The notes under the pieces are model-generated. The model ran no database searches. It saw only the letters and a list, made by a program, of their open reading frames with translations, and was not told the DNA's origin. From Rhodobacter calidifons (GTDB lineage Bacteria > Pseudomonadota > Alphaproteobacteria > Rhodobacterales > Rhodobacteraceae), in the NCBI RefSeq assembly GCF_011174775.1, contig NZ_JAANHS010000004.1, forward strand, positions 124,001 to 188,000: DNA of 64,000 bases, read 5' to 3'. Made by a program: the position numbers and the translations under genes. Of this stretch, positions 14,234 through 23,029 are shown one piece after another. Position 1 is the first letter of the stretch. Each line of letters opens with the position of its first letter.

Positions 14234-15088
14234 TCAGACCACCGCCGCCCGGTACAGATGCCAGGTCGCATGGCCCAGCACCGGCAGCACCACCACCAGC
14301 CCCAGCAACAGCGGCAGGATCCCCAGCACCAGACCGCCCGCCACGATCAGCCCCCAGGTCGCGATCACCCCCGGATTCTCGCGCGCGACCCGGACCGAGG
14401 TCATGACGGCGACCGGCAGGCTCACGTCGCGGTCCAGCAGCAGCGGGAACGAGACCACGCTGACCGCCAGCACCGCCGCCGCCAGCACGGCCCCGACGGC
14501 GGTTCCGACGACCGTCATCACCCAGCCAGCTGGCGTGGTCAGCGCCGCAGTCACCAGCGCCATCAGGCTTGCCGGCCGCTCGGATCCCAGGGTGGCGGCA
14601 TGGATCGCATCGGCCAGAAGCAGCCAGGCCATGAAGATCACCCCGTTGAACAAGGACAGCATGAGGATCCGCGGAAAGCGGGGATTGCGCAGCACGTCGA
14701 ACATCGCGCCCCAACTGGCCTCGAGCCCCGCCTCGCGCCGCCGGCTCAGCTCGTAAAGCCCCAGCGCCGCCACCGGCCCGACCAGGGCAAAGCCCGACAG
14801 GACCGGGAACAGCAGATGCGTCAGGTTGCCCTGGCTGGCCAGCGCCAGAAGGACCGCCCCCATCGCCGGGTACAGCATGCAGGCGAACAGCACGTCCGAC
14901 CGCATCGCGGCCAGATCGTCCCAGCCCTTGCGCAGGGCCGCACGCAGGTCGCCCGGCACCAGCACCCGCGTCTCGGGTCGCAGGTCGGGATCGGCCGCGG
15001 CCTGGGTCGCGACCTCGGTCGCATATCCGGCGGCCGAGCCCAGGGCGCCCAGGGTCCAGGACAGGGGGTTTCCAATCGTCTTCGGCAT
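14234..15088 (-). CDS. DUF2189 multi-spanning membrane protein
   Basis: 284 residues from ATG 15088, chosen because gggagga stands just upstream; the open frame extends further without similarity. After a soluble N-terminus (DLRAALRKGWDDL) there are about six hydrophobic segments, e.g. VLFACMLYPAMGAVLLALA, LFPVLSGFALVGPVAALG, ILMLSLFNGVIFMAWLLLA and GLIVAGGLVLGILPLLLGLV. The arrangement and phrases such as GPVAALGLYELSRRRE are those of the DUF2189 family of inner-membrane proteins of unknown function. Monocistronic as far as can be seen. Confidence 0.82.
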   Translation of the reverse strand: MPKTIGNPLSWTLGALGSAAGYATEVATQAAADPDLRPETRVLVPGDLRAALRKGWDDLAAMRSDVLFACMLYPAMGAVLLALASQGNLTHLLFPVLSGFALVGPVAALGLYELSRRREAGLEASWGAMFDVLRNPRFPRILMLSLFNGVIFMAWLLLADAIHAATLGSERPASLMALVTAALTTPAGWVMTVVGTAVGAVLAAAVLAVSVVSFPLLLDRDVSLPVAVMTSVRVARENPGVIATWGLIVAGGLVLGILPLLLGLVVVLPVLGHATWHLYRAAVV

Positions 15089-15224
15089 CAGGTATCCTCC
15101 CGCAAGGGGGGCGCCCTGGCTGGTCCTGCCCGGGGCGTCCCGGTGGCAATGACGGCAAGCACGACAGTTGACAATTTGACATAGCACGGATCGCCGATCC
15201 GGCCAGTCACGGAATGGTGCGTCC

Positions 15225-16829
15225 TCAGCGTTCGGTCAGCTTCAGCTCGATCCGGCGGTTCAGCGCGCGGCTGGCCTCGTCATCGCCCAAGGCCACGGGG
15301 CGGTATTCGCCAAAGCCCGTCGCGGCCATCCGCTCGGGCGGAAAGCCCAGTTCGTTCTGCATGTAGCGCACGACCGAAAGCGCCCGCGCCTGGCTCAGCT
15401 GCCAGTTGTCCTCGAAGGCCGCACCCGGAGAGATCGGCACGTTGTCGGTATGTCCATCCACCCGGATGATCCAGTCGATCTCGGGCGGGATGCTGGGGCG
15501 GATCTCGTCCAGGATGCGCACCACCCCGGCGATCTGGGCGCGGCCCTCGGGCGCCAGGTCCGCTGAGCCGCGGGTGAACAGGACCTCGGAGGAAAAGACG
15601 AAACGGTCGCCCACCACCCGCACGCCTTCGCGCCCCTGCAAGAGCGCGGAAAGCTGGCCGAAAAACTCGGACCGGAAGCGGGACAGATCCTTGTTCTCGG
15701 CCGCCAGCCGCGCGGCCTCGGCGGCCTCCAGCTCTGCGCGCCGGCGCTGTTCGGCGGCCACCTGGGCAAGGGCCGCGTTCAGGTCGCGGCCCAGGCTGTC
15801 CAGCTGCACCTGTGCGGCTGCGTCCCGCGCCTTCGCCTCGTCCAGCACGGATTGCAGACTGCCCAGCTGGCTGCGCAGCGCCGCGACCTGCTGATTCAAA
15901 AGCTCGACCTCGCGCGCCGCGGCAAGCGCCTTCTCATGTTCGGCCAGAAGCGCAGCCTGGGCCGCCGCCAGCGCCGCCTCCTTCGCCGTCGCACCTTCGG
16001 CGGCGGCACGGGCTCCGGCAAGCAGGGTCAGCGTCTCTTCGGCGCGCTTGCGTTCCGCTTCCAGCGCCAGGGTCATCGCGGTCAGTTCCGTGTCGGCATT
16101 GGCCAGCCGCTCCCGCAGGGCCTGAAGCGCCGCGGCATCGGCCAGCCGGGCGGCCTCGGCCTCGGAAAGTTGAGCCTTTGCGGCCTCCAACTCGGCAGCG
16201 CCAGAGGCAGCCTTGGTCCGTTCCTCGGCAAGAAGCGCCTCAAGCGCGTCTCGGCGGGCGGCGGCCAGACGCGCCGCCTCGGCCTTGGCATCCACCTCGT
16301 CGCGGGCCTTGGCCAGGGCCAGGGTCATCGCCTCGGCTTCGGAAAGCAGTTTCGTCCGCGCCGCCTCCAGTTCGGCGACCGAAGCCGTCAGCCGTTCGGC
16401 ATCGCCCCGCGCCCGGTCGCGTTCGACCAGAAGGGCCGCCACCTGGGCCTCGAAATCGGTGATCCGCGACCGGGCGGCCGCCAGTTCGCCTTCGCGCGCG
16501 GTCAGGTCGGCGGTCAGCGAGGCGATCAGGCCCGCCTGCCGGTCGCCCTCGGCCAGGGCGGCGGTCAGGCCCGCCTGCAACTCTGCCACCCTGGCCTCGA
16601 GCCCGGTAGCCCTGGCCTGCTCCAGACCCAGCGCTTCGGCCAGTTGCGCGACCTGGGCGGTCAGGGCGCTGAGTTCGCTATCCTGCGTGGTGATCGTGTC
16701 GCGCAGGACTGACTGCATCACGGTGAAGATGGTCAGCACGAACATCAGCACCATCAGCAGGGTCGTCACGGCATCGACGAATCCGGGCCAGATCAGGCTT
16801 TGGTCCCGGCGTCGGGCGCGGGTGGCCAT
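15225..16829 (-). CDS. MotB/OmpA-like peptidoglycan-binding protein with long coiled coil
   Basis: 534 residues: one N-terminal membrane anchor (LIWPGFVDAVTTLLMVLMFV) containing the aspartate expected of MotB-type ion-channel subunits, then about 330 residues of alanine/glutamate-rich coiled coil (roughly 45-375), then an OmpA-like domain with VDGHTDNVPISPGAAFEDNW, LSQARALSVVRYM and NRRIEL. It follows its MotA/TolQ-like partner by one base, so the two proteins should form a TolQR/MotAB-type motor anchored to peptidoglycan. No flagellar or Tol genes are nearby. Function unknown; possibly envelope maintenance. Confidence 0.82.
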   Translation of the reverse strand: MATRARRRDQSLIWPGFVDAVTTLLMVLMFVLTIFTVMQSVLRDTITTQDSELSALTAQVAQLAEALGLEQARATGLEARVAELQAGLTAALAEGDRQAGLIASLTADLTAREGELAAARSRITDFEAQVAALLVERDRARGDAERLTASVAELEAARTKLLSEAEAMTLALAKARDEVDAKAEAARLAAARRDALEALLAEERTKAASGAAELEAAKAQLSEAEAARLADAAALQALRERLANADTELTAMTLALEAERKRAEETLTLLAGARAAAEGATAKEAALAAAQAALLAEHEKALAAAREVELLNQQVAALRSQLGSLQSVLDEAKARDAAAQVQLDSLGRDLNAALAQVAAEQRRRAELEAAEAARLAAENKDLSRFRSEFFGQLSALLQGREGVRVVGDRFVFSSEVLFTRGSADLAPEGRAQIAGVVRILDEIRPSIPPEIDWIIRVDGHTDNVPISPGAAFEDNWQLSQARALSVVRYMQNELGFPPERMAATGFGEYRPVALGDDEASRALNRRIELKLTER

Positions 16830-16830
16830 G

Positions 16831-18009
16831 TCAGCTCCGCCCGGCGCTGCGGCCCAGCTGGCGGATCGCCGCGGTCAGCTGGGCGATGTCGGCGCGCAAG
16901 TCGGACAGCGTTTCCTGCCGGCCCGCCGACATTTCCTCCAGGATGCGCAGCAGCTGGACGTCGATCGACCGCAGCCGCATCCGGCTTTCCGGATCGCTGC
17001 CACCCGCGCCGCTCTCGCCGTCCTGCAAGGCGGCCAGCAGCTTTTCCTGCCCTTCGGCAATCCGCCGCAGCAGGGCCGACTGGCCCTTTTCCGCGTCGAT
17101 CCGTTCGGTCAGCTTCGTCATCGCCGCGACCAGTTCGGCGATCTTCGCCTCGGAGTGGAAGCGGTTGGCCTCGGTCTGGGATTGCAGGGCCTGCAACTCT
17201 TCCAGTTGCTGCGCCATGTGATCGACCAGCAGCGCCAGCGCGTTCTGGTCGGTGCCCTCGCCGTCGCCCGCATAGCCCAGCCGGGTGATCGAGGACAGCC
17301 ATTCCTCCAGCTCGCGGGTAAAGCGGTTCTGGCCGTGACCGGCGAACAGTTCCAGAAGCCCCAGCACCAGCGACCCCGCCAGCCCCAGAAGCGAGGAGGA
17401 GAACGCCGTCCCCATCCCGCCCAGCTGGCTTTCCAGCCCCGTCATCAGCTTGCCGAAGACATCCATCCCGCTTTCGCCTTCGGTGGGCGCCAGCGAGCGG
17501 ATGGTCTCGACCACCGCCGGAACCGTGGTCGCCAGGCCCCAGAAGGTGCCCAGAAGGCCAAGAAAGACCAGAAGGTTGATCAGATAGCGCGTGATGTCGC
17601 GCGCCTCGTCGATGCGCTGGGCGACCGAATCCTGGATCGAACGCGAGGAGGTCGCCGAAATCGTCAGCCGGGCCGAGTGCGACCGCAGCAGCGCGGCCAG
17701 CGGCGCCAGCAGGCGGGGCGGGACGGCATCCTCGGTGCCCGGGGTGCCGCGCACGAAGTTCTCGATCCAGTAGACCGACTGGGCCAGGATCCAGACCTGC
17801 CAGAAGCAGGACAGGACGCCGAACAGGAACACCAGCGCGATGATGCCGTTCAGGACCGTATTGGTGTTCAGGATGCCGATGATCTGGGCATGGATCAGCC
17901 AGGCCCCGGACCCGACCAGGGCGCAGACCAGAAGCATCGCGGTGATCGCGCGGATCGGTTGCGAGAAGGTCGTCGCGACCTCTGCCCCCCGGTGGTCTGT
18001 CTGGGACAT
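16831..18009 (-). CDS. MotA/TolQ/ExbB-family proton channel protein
   Basis: 392 residues. Membrane segments at about 19-37 (AITAMLLVCALVGSGAWLI) and 47-68, then the paired family helices YLINLLVFLGLLGTFWGLATTVP and FSSSLLGLAGSLVLGLLEL, followed by a long helical cytoplasmic tail. LGLLGTFWGLATTV is the hallmark TolQ/MotA core. It is co-transcribed with the OmpA-like protein one base downstream and is its channel partner by inference. Confidence 0.82.
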   Translation of the reverse strand: MSQTDHRGAEVATTFSQPIRAITAMLLVCALVGSGAWLIHAQIIGILNTNTVLNGIIALVFLFGVLSCFWQVWILAQSVYWIENFVRGTPGTEDAVPPRLLAPLAALLRSHSARLTISATSSRSIQDSVAQRIDEARDITRYLINLLVFLGLLGTFWGLATTVPAVVETIRSLAPTEGESGMDVFGKLMTGLESQLGGMGTAFSSSLLGLAGSLVLGLLELFAGHGQNRFTRELEEWLSSITRLGYAGDGEGTDQNALALLVDHMAQQLEELQALQSQTEANRFHSEAKIAELVAAMTKLTERIDAEKGQSALLRRIAEGQEKLLAALQDGESGAGGSDPESRMRLRSIDVQLLRILEEMSAGRQETLSDLRADIAQLTAAIRQLGRSAGRS

Positions 18010-18092
18010 GCTGTCCTCTGGTTGCCTTCAGCGTTCCTGCCTGTCGGCGCCAAGACTAGCAGGATGTCGGCAACAGCCAAGCAAAAGGTCAG

Positions 18093-18120
18093 GTCAGATC
18101 GCGCACGTCAGATCGCGCAC
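18093..18120. repeat. 14-bp perfect tandem duplication at the 3' end of chaC
   Basis: gtcagatcgcgcac occurs at 18093-18106 and again at 18107-18120. It changes the end of the minus-strand protein from ...VRDLT to ...VRDLTCAI. With one copy the reading frame would stop directly after VRDLT. Confidence 0.97.
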
Positions 18121-18633
18121 GCGGGCGGCAAGCCATTCCAGATCGGGGTCGGCGATGCCGAGCTCGGCCAGATGCGCGGCGGTGGACCACAGGTAATCCC
18201 GGTTCGCCCCCCGCCCGCCGCTGGCGCGGGCGATGATCTGCGCCTGTTCCTCCAGGGCCAGTCCGCCGCAATACTGGGCGTGGTCGGGGTCGATGACATA
18301 GGTCAGCGCCTCCAGCACGCCCGTATCCGTCGCGACGGGCAGCACCTTTTCCAGATAGGCCGACGACACAAGCTCGCGTTCCCGCAGCGCCGCCAGCGTC
18401 GCGGCCTCCTCTCCCGGCGCCACGCGAAGGGCGACGCCGGTGCAGCTGGCGCCGTCGGCACGGTCCAGCGCCAGCACAAGGCCGGGACTGGCGACCGTGC
18501 CACGATGGTGGATCGACCGCATGCAGAAGCTGCGGTGCCAGCCGTCCGCCCGCGCGATGCGGCGCTCTGCGACCGGAAAGCCGGGATCCCAGATCAGCGA
18601 TCCGTAGCCGAAGACCCAGAGTGTGGCGTGCAT
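18094..18633 (-). CDS. Gamma-glutamylcyclotransferase, ChaC type
   Basis: 179 residues from MHATLWVFGYGSLIWDPGFP, which holds the substrate-binding GYGSL loop; ChaC-type enzymes split glutathione into 5-oxoproline and Cys-Gly. Further family features are GWHRSFCM, GTVASPGLVLALD and the glutamate in RERELVSSAYLEKVLPV. It stands divergent to the DUF2125 gene, whose start region overlaps no coding. The C-terminus carries four extra residues because of a 14-bp tandem duplication. Role in glutathione turnover is inferred from the family. Confidence 0.88.
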   Translation of the reverse strand: MHATLWVFGYGSLIWDPGFPVAERRIARADGWHRSFCMRSIHHRGTVASPGLVLALDRADGASCTGVALRVAPGEEAATLAALRERELVSSAYLEKVLPVATDTGVLEALTYVIDPDHAQYCGGLALEEQAQIIARASGGRGANRDYLWSTAAHLAELGIADPDLEWLAARVRDLTCAI

Positions 18634-18697
18634 GACTGGCCCTGTTGCCTCCGGCCCTGTAAACACCGGGGCAGCGGCAATGAAAAGGGGCGCCCGG

Positions 18698-19726
18698 ATG
18701 CGCAAGCTTCTGATCCTGATCCTTCTGGGCACCGGCCTCTGGTCGGGCTACTGGTTCCTGGGCTCGGGCGCGATCCGGCAGGGGGTGGAGGCCGGCTTTG
18801 CCGATGCCGCCCGGCAGGGGTTGGTGGCCGAGAATTCGGGCGTGACGGTGGCGGGCTTCCCCAACCGGTTCGACCTGACGGTCAGCGGGCTGCGGCTGGG
18901 CGATCCGAAGACCGGGCTCTTCTGGCAGGCGCCCTTCGCCCAGGTCTTCGCGATGACCTGGAAGCCCTGGCACATCATCGCCGCCCTGCCGCCGGAACAG
19001 GTCCTGATCCTGCCCGACGAGGCAGTGACGATCACCTCCACAAACCTGAAGGCCAGCCTGCGCGCGAAACCCGCGACCGACCTGCCCCTGGCCGAGGTGC
19101 GGCTGGCGGGGGACAGTCTGGCGCTGGCCTCCGACCGGGGCTGGACGCTGGCGCTGGGGGAATTCACCCTGGGCCTGCGCGCCGAACCGGCCCTGGGTCC
19201 GGCGGGCTACGAACTGGGCTTCGACCTTGCGCCCCTGACCCCCGATCCGTCCTTCCCGGCGGCCGTGCGCGCGCTGACGCTGCCCGATCTGCCCCCGGCC
19301 GACCTGCCCGATGCGGTGGAAAGCCTCTGGGGCAGCCTCTACCTGACCTTCTCAGCCCCCCTTGACCGGCATGCGGGGGAAAGGCGGCCCTTGCTGACCC
19401 GGGTCGAGGTCAACCAGCTGAACCTCGCCTGGGGCGACCTGTCAGCCAGCGCGAAGGGCACGGTCGAGGCCGACGACCAGGGCTTTGCCGCGGGCCGGGT
19501 CACGGTCGAGGTGACGAACTGGAACCGCCTGCCCGCGATCCTGGTGACCGCCGGCCTGGTCAAGCCCGAGCTCGCCCCCACCATCGCGCGCGGGATGCAG
19601 GCGCTTGCCGCGCAGACCCCCGATGCCAGCATCCTGTCGCTGACCCTGGTGATGGAGAACGGACGGATGAGCTTCGGCCCCTTCCCGCTGGGCCCTGCCC
19701 CGCGGATGGTCCCGCCCACTGGCTAG
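18698..19726 (+). CDS. DUF2125 domain protein
   Basis: 342 residues from ATG 18698 with aaaagggg upstream; an ATG at 18680 is an alternative. N-terminal membrane anchor or signal MRKLLILILLGTGLWSGYWF, then the soluble DUF2125 body (VTVAGFPNRFDLTVSGLRLGDP, FAMTWKPWHIIAALPPEQVL) typical of alphaproteobacteria and probably periplasmic. Biochemical role unknown. Ends three bases before the convergent extensin-like gene. Confidence 0.85.
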   Translation: MRKLLILILLGTGLWSGYWFLGSGAIRQGVEAGFADAARQGLVAENSGVTVAGFPNRFDLTVSGLRLGDPKTGLFWQAPFAQVFAMTWKPWHIIAALPPEQVLILPDEAVTITSTNLKASLRAKPATDLPLAEVRLAGDSLALASDRGWTLALGEFTLGLRAEPALGPAGYELGFDLAPLTPDPSFPAAVRALTLPDLPPADLPDAVESLWGSLYLTFSAPLDRHAGERRPLLTRVEVNQLNLAWGDLSASAKGTVEADDQGFAAGRVTVEVTNWNRLPAILVTAGLVKPELAPTIARGMQALAAQTPDASILSLTLVMENGRMSFGPFPLGPAPRMVPPTG

Positions 19727-19728
19727 GA

Positions 19729-20715
19729 TCAGCGGCAATAGGCGCCGCCGCTGCGGGCCGAGGTGTCGAAGTGGAAATGGTCCTCGTGATAGCCGTCCGA
19801 CCCGGGGCCGAGCGTCGTCTTGAAATACCCGCAGCCCGCCTTGTAGATCCGCCGCAGGATCTGATTGTAGTCGCCCGCCACGGAAAGAACCTTGCCGTTC
19901 GACAGCACGAAGGCCGAGATGTCCACAGCCCGGCCCTTGCCGTGCTCGCTGATCCGCGCGCCCTTGATCTTGTTTCGGCCACGACAGACGTAATGCGCCG
20001 CGATCTGCAACTGCACCAGCCGGCCCTCGAAGGCCGGCTGCGCCACCTCGTCCACCCATGAATTCAGCGCCTTGGCGATCGAACAGTCCACCGTCGCCGC
20101 CTGGCTCAGCCGCACCCCGGATACCGAGGTGATCCGCACCGGGTTCTCGACGCCACAGCCACTCACCTTGGAACTGATCCGCGCGATTTCCTCGCCCTTG
20201 ATCGCCGCGACCCCGCAGACCGACCCGGCCATCGAGGCCTTCTCGCGCCGCTTCTTCCGCTCTTCCTTGCGGGTGGGCGGGGGAATGGCGCCCAGGTCGA
20301 TCTCGGGCTCTGGCGCGGGACGGGTCAGGTCCAGCCCCGGGGCCTTCGCGGCCGCCGTCCTCAGCCCGGCGATGCGCTGCTCCAGCGCCCGAGGCCGGGG
20401 TTGCGGCCGCAGCGACCGCGCCTCGGCCAGGGTCCCGGGCTGCGCCGCCGCCGCGACGGGCGCTGCCCCGACCGCCGCAGCGGCAAGGCCAATCCCCGCG
20501 GGGCGCGGCCGGGGGCGAAGCAGGGCGTCCTGCGCCGGGGCCGGTTCGACCGCGGCCGGGGGGACCGGCGCGACCTGCGGCAGCGTGGCAGGGGCGGGCA
20601 AGACCAGCGTCGCCAGAAGACGCGGATTGGCCGGAGGCCGCGGCGTGCGGTCGATCCCCTCGGCCTCGGCCACCTGCGCCATGCACAGCAGAACGGCAAG
20701 CCAGGCCCGGCGCAC
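19729..20715 (-). CDS. Extensin-like C-terminal domain protein
   Basis: 328 residues from GTG 20715 (VRRAWLAVLLCMAQVAEAEG, a signal peptide), which starts five bases after the tyrA stop. A proline/alanine-rich linker (about 20-140) precedes the extensin-like C domain with cysteines in SVCGVAAIKG, VSGCGVENP, DCSIAKALN, HYVCRGRN and CGYFKTTLGPGSDGYHEDHFHFD. HEDHFHFD resembles the metal-binding end of D,D-peptidase-like (VanY-fold) domains, so a peptidoglycan-related role is possible but not proven. Likely co-transcribed with hisC-tyrA. Confidence 0.85.
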   Translation of the reverse strand: MRRAWLAVLLCMAQVAEAEGIDRTPRPPANPRLLATLVLPAPATLPQVAPVPPAAVEPAPAQDALLRPRPRPAGIGLAAAAVGAAPVAAAAQPGTLAEARSLRPQPRPRALEQRIAGLRTAAAKAPGLDLTRPAPEPEIDLGAIPPPTRKEERKKRREKASMAGSVCGVAAIKGEEIARISSKVSGCGVENPVRITSVSGVRLSQAATVDCSIAKALNSWVDEVAQPAFEGRLVQLQIAAHYVCRGRNKIKGARISEHGKGRAVDISAFVLSNGKVLSVAGDYNQILRRIYKAGCGYFKTTLGPGSDGYHEDHFHFDTSARSGGAYCR

Positions 20716-20720
20716 CGGCC

Positions 20721-21641
20721 TCAGCCCTTGTCCGGCGGCGGCGCCGACCGGCCGAAATCCGGCGCGGCGGTGTCCTGACCGGCCTCGATGATGCCCCGGC
20801 GGATCGCCCGGGTGCGGGTGAAATAGGCGTGCAGATGGTCGCCGTCGCCCATCCGGATCGCGCGCTGAAGGACGAAAAGCTCTTCGGCGAAGCGGCCAAG
20901 GATATCCAGCACCGCTTCCTTGTTGGTCAGGAAGACATCGCGCCACATCACCGGATCGCTGGCGGCAATCCGGGTGAAGTCGCGGAACCCGCTGGCCGAA
21001 TACTTGATGACCTCCTGCTGCGACACGCGCCGCATGTGGTCGGCCACGCCCACCATCGTATAGGCGATGGCATGCGGCACATGGCTGACCACGGCCAGCA
21101 CCAGGTCGTGGTGCTCCACGTCCATCTCGTCCACATTGGCGCCCATGGCCACCAGCAGGGCGCGCAGCCGGGCGACCGCATCGGCATCGGCCTCCGGGGC
21201 CGGGGTCAGCAGCCACCAGCGGTTCCGGAACAGCGTCGCAAAGCCCGAGCGCGGGCCGGAATATTCCGTCCCGGCCAGCGGATGCCCGGGGATGAAATGC
21301 ACATCCGCCGGCATGTGCGGGGCCACCGCATCCACCACCGCCTGCTTGACCGAGCCCACATCCGTCACCGTGGCGCCCGGCTTCAGATGCGGCCCGATCT
21401 CGGCGGCGATCTCGCCCATAGCGCCGACGGGAACCGCCAGCACCACAAGGTCCGCGTCCCTGACCGCCTCGGCCGCGGTCTCGGTGACGCGGTCGCAGAA
21501 CAGATCCTTCGCCACGGCCCGCGTTTCGGGCGACCTGGCGTAGCCCACGATCTCGCCCGCCAGCCCGCCGGCCCGCATCGCATGCGCCATGGACGAGGCG
21601 ATCAGGCCAAGGCCGATCAGGGCGACGCGGGGATAGATCAT
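20721..21641 (-). CDS. tyrC: Prephenate/arogenate dehydrogenase (cyclohexadienyl dehydrogenase)
   Basis: 306 residues from [21 protein letters not shown], a Rossmann NAD(P) site with GLGLIASS. The remaining features are [28 protein letters not shown] and [20 protein letters not shown], all typical of the enzyme that oxidatively decarboxylates prephenate or arogenate on the way to tyrosine. The start overlaps the hisC stop by four bases (ATGA). Which substrate is preferred cannot be decided here. Confidence 0.92.
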   Translation of the reverse strand: MIYPRVALIGLGLIASSMAHAMRAGGLAGEIVGYARSPETRAVAKDLFCDRVTETAAEAVRDADLVVLAVPVGAMGEIAAEIGPHLKPGATVTDVGSVKQAVVDAVAPHMPADVHFIPGHPLAGTEYSGPRSGFATLFRNRWWLLTPAPEADADAVARLRALLVAMGANVDEMDVEHHDLVLAVVSHVPHAIAYTMVGVADHMRRVSQQEVIKYSASGFRDFTRIAASDPVMWRDVFLTNKEAVLDILGRFAEELFVLQRAIRMGDGDHLHAYFTRTRAIRRGIIEAGQDTAAPDFGRSAPPPDKG

Positions 21642-22723
21642 TTCACCCCCTTGAACTGCCCGACGGCATGGGCGACCTGGCGGCAACTGGCCTCGTCGCC
21701 GATGGTGATGCGCAGGCAATGCGGCAGCTTGTAGCCGGCCACGCGGCGCACGATCAGCCCCTGCGCCTGAAGGAAGGCGTCGCAGGCCTCGGCCTCCTCC
21801 GCGCTGGCAAAGCGGGCGAGGATGAAATTGGCCATCGAGGTATCTGACGGCACGCCCAGCTCGGCCAGCGCATTGGCCAGCCAGCTGCGCATCCGGGTAT
21901 TCTCGGCCCGGCACTTCGCCACGTAGTCCTGATCGCGCACGGCGGCCTCGGCCGTCTCCAGCTGCGTGGTGGACAGGTTGAACGGCCCCCGGATCCGGCT
22001 CAGCACCTCGATCACGTGGCGCGGCCCATAGCCCCAGCCGATCCGCAGCCCCCCCAGGCCATAGACCTTCGAGAAGGTCCGCGTCATCACCACGTTGTCG
22101 CGCGCATCGACCAGCGCCGCGCCGCCGTCATAGCCCTCGACATATTCCGCATAGGCCCCGTCCAGCACCAGCAGCGCCTGCGGCGGCAGGTTCTCGGCCA
22201 GCCGCGCGATCTCGGCGCCCGAGATCATCGTGCCGGTGGGATTGTTCGGATTGGCCAGGAACACCAGCCTGGTGCGCCGGTTGCAGGCGGCCAGGATCGC
22301 ATCGACATCCGCCGTGCGTTCGCGTTCGGGAACCTCGACCGGGGTCGCCCCCACGGCCAGCGCCGAGATGCGATACATCAGGAAACCGTGTTCGGTGAAC
22401 AGCACCTCGTCGCGCGGCCCGGCATAGGCCTGGCAGAGGAAGGTGATGATCTCGTCGGACCCCGCCCCGCAGATGATGCGCGAGGCATCCAGCCCATGCA
22501 CCTCGGCAATGGCCGCGCGCAGGTCCGCATGGTCGGTCACCGGATAGCGGTGCAGGCTGTGGACCGTGCGGGCAAAGGCTTCCTTCGCCCGGTCCGACGG
22601 TCCGAACGGGTTCTCGTTCGACGACAGCTTGATGACATTGGCCACGCCCGCCACATGCGCCTTGCCGCCCTCATAAAGCGCAATGTCAAGAATGCCTGGC
22701 TGCGGCTTGATCTGATCGTTCAT
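21638..22723 (-). CDS. hisC: Histidinol-phosphate/aromatic aminotransferase
   Basis: 361-residue class I/II PLP aminotransferase from [48 protein letters not shown] and the lysine segment [16 protein letters not shown] are intact. Coupled to the prephenate dehydrogenase gene rather than to other his genes, which suggests that it also serves tyrosine and phenylalanine synthesis, as known for this subgroup of HisC. Confidence 0.92.
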   Translation of the reverse strand: MNDQIKPQPGILDIALYEGGKAHVAGVANVIKLSSNENPFGPSDRAKEAFARTVHSLHRYPVTDHADLRAAIAEVHGLDASRIICGAGSDEIITFLCQAYAGPRDEVLFTEHGFLMYRISALAVGATPVEVPERERTADVDAILAACNRRTRLVFLANPNNPTGTMISGAEIARLAENLPPQALLVLDGAYAEYVEGYDGGAALVDARDNVVMTRTFSKVYGLGGLRIGWGYGPRHVIEVLSRIRGPFNLSTTQLETAEAAVRDQDYVAKCRAENTRMRSWLANALAELGVPSDTSMANFILARFASAEEAEACDAFLQAQGLIVRRVAGYKLPHCLRITIGDEASCRQVAHAVGQFKGVK

Positions 22724-23029
22724 CCTGCCCCCCGCGGTTGCCGCCCCGTTTACCCGGCCAGACGCCCCAAGGCCAGAGGCTTCCACCCGGTCCGGCCGCT
22801 GTTGAGCGGAGCCCTGGCGCGCAACCCCTTCCTTGTCGTGTCGCAAGCCTGCGCCTCCTCCTCCCGCCTGCGTGCCGCGCGCGCGTATCTTCGAACCGGC
22901 GCGAATACTGCTTGCCCATGTCGCAAATACTCTGGGGGTCCGGGGGTGAAACCCCCATCGCCGAGGAGGAGGCGAAGGCCGACGACGAGAGGAAAGTCTC
23001 GCGCGCCAGCGCTCCGATTGACGGCCCGG
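22724..23029. other. Spacer between homospermidine synthase and hisC
   Basis: 306 bases without a supportable gene. It contains copy A1 of the short dispersed repeat (22911-22956). The hisC promoter must lie here or the gene is read from further upstream; no clear promoter was recognised. Confidence 0.5.
22911..22956 (-). repeat. Dispersed repeat family A, copy A1
   Basis: On the minus strand a hairpin-forming gggggtttcaccccc block leads into gagtatttgcgacatgggca. The latter core recurs at 48155-48175 with one change and, more loosely, at 38717-38750. Intergenic and after the end of the homospermidine synthase gene. Confidence 0.65.

Noticed and set aside
15225-18009. The MotA/MotB-like pair as part of a Zorya defence system
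   Set aside because: Zorya needs ZorC/ZorD or ZorE nearby; the flanking genes are ChaC, DUF2125 and DUF2189, and here the long coil is on the MotB-like protein.
16213-19365. A 1050-codon plus-strand frame through the MotA/MotB, chaC and DUF2125 region
   Set aside because: It is antisense to clear genes for most of its length, has no recognisable domain and arises from high G+C codon bias.
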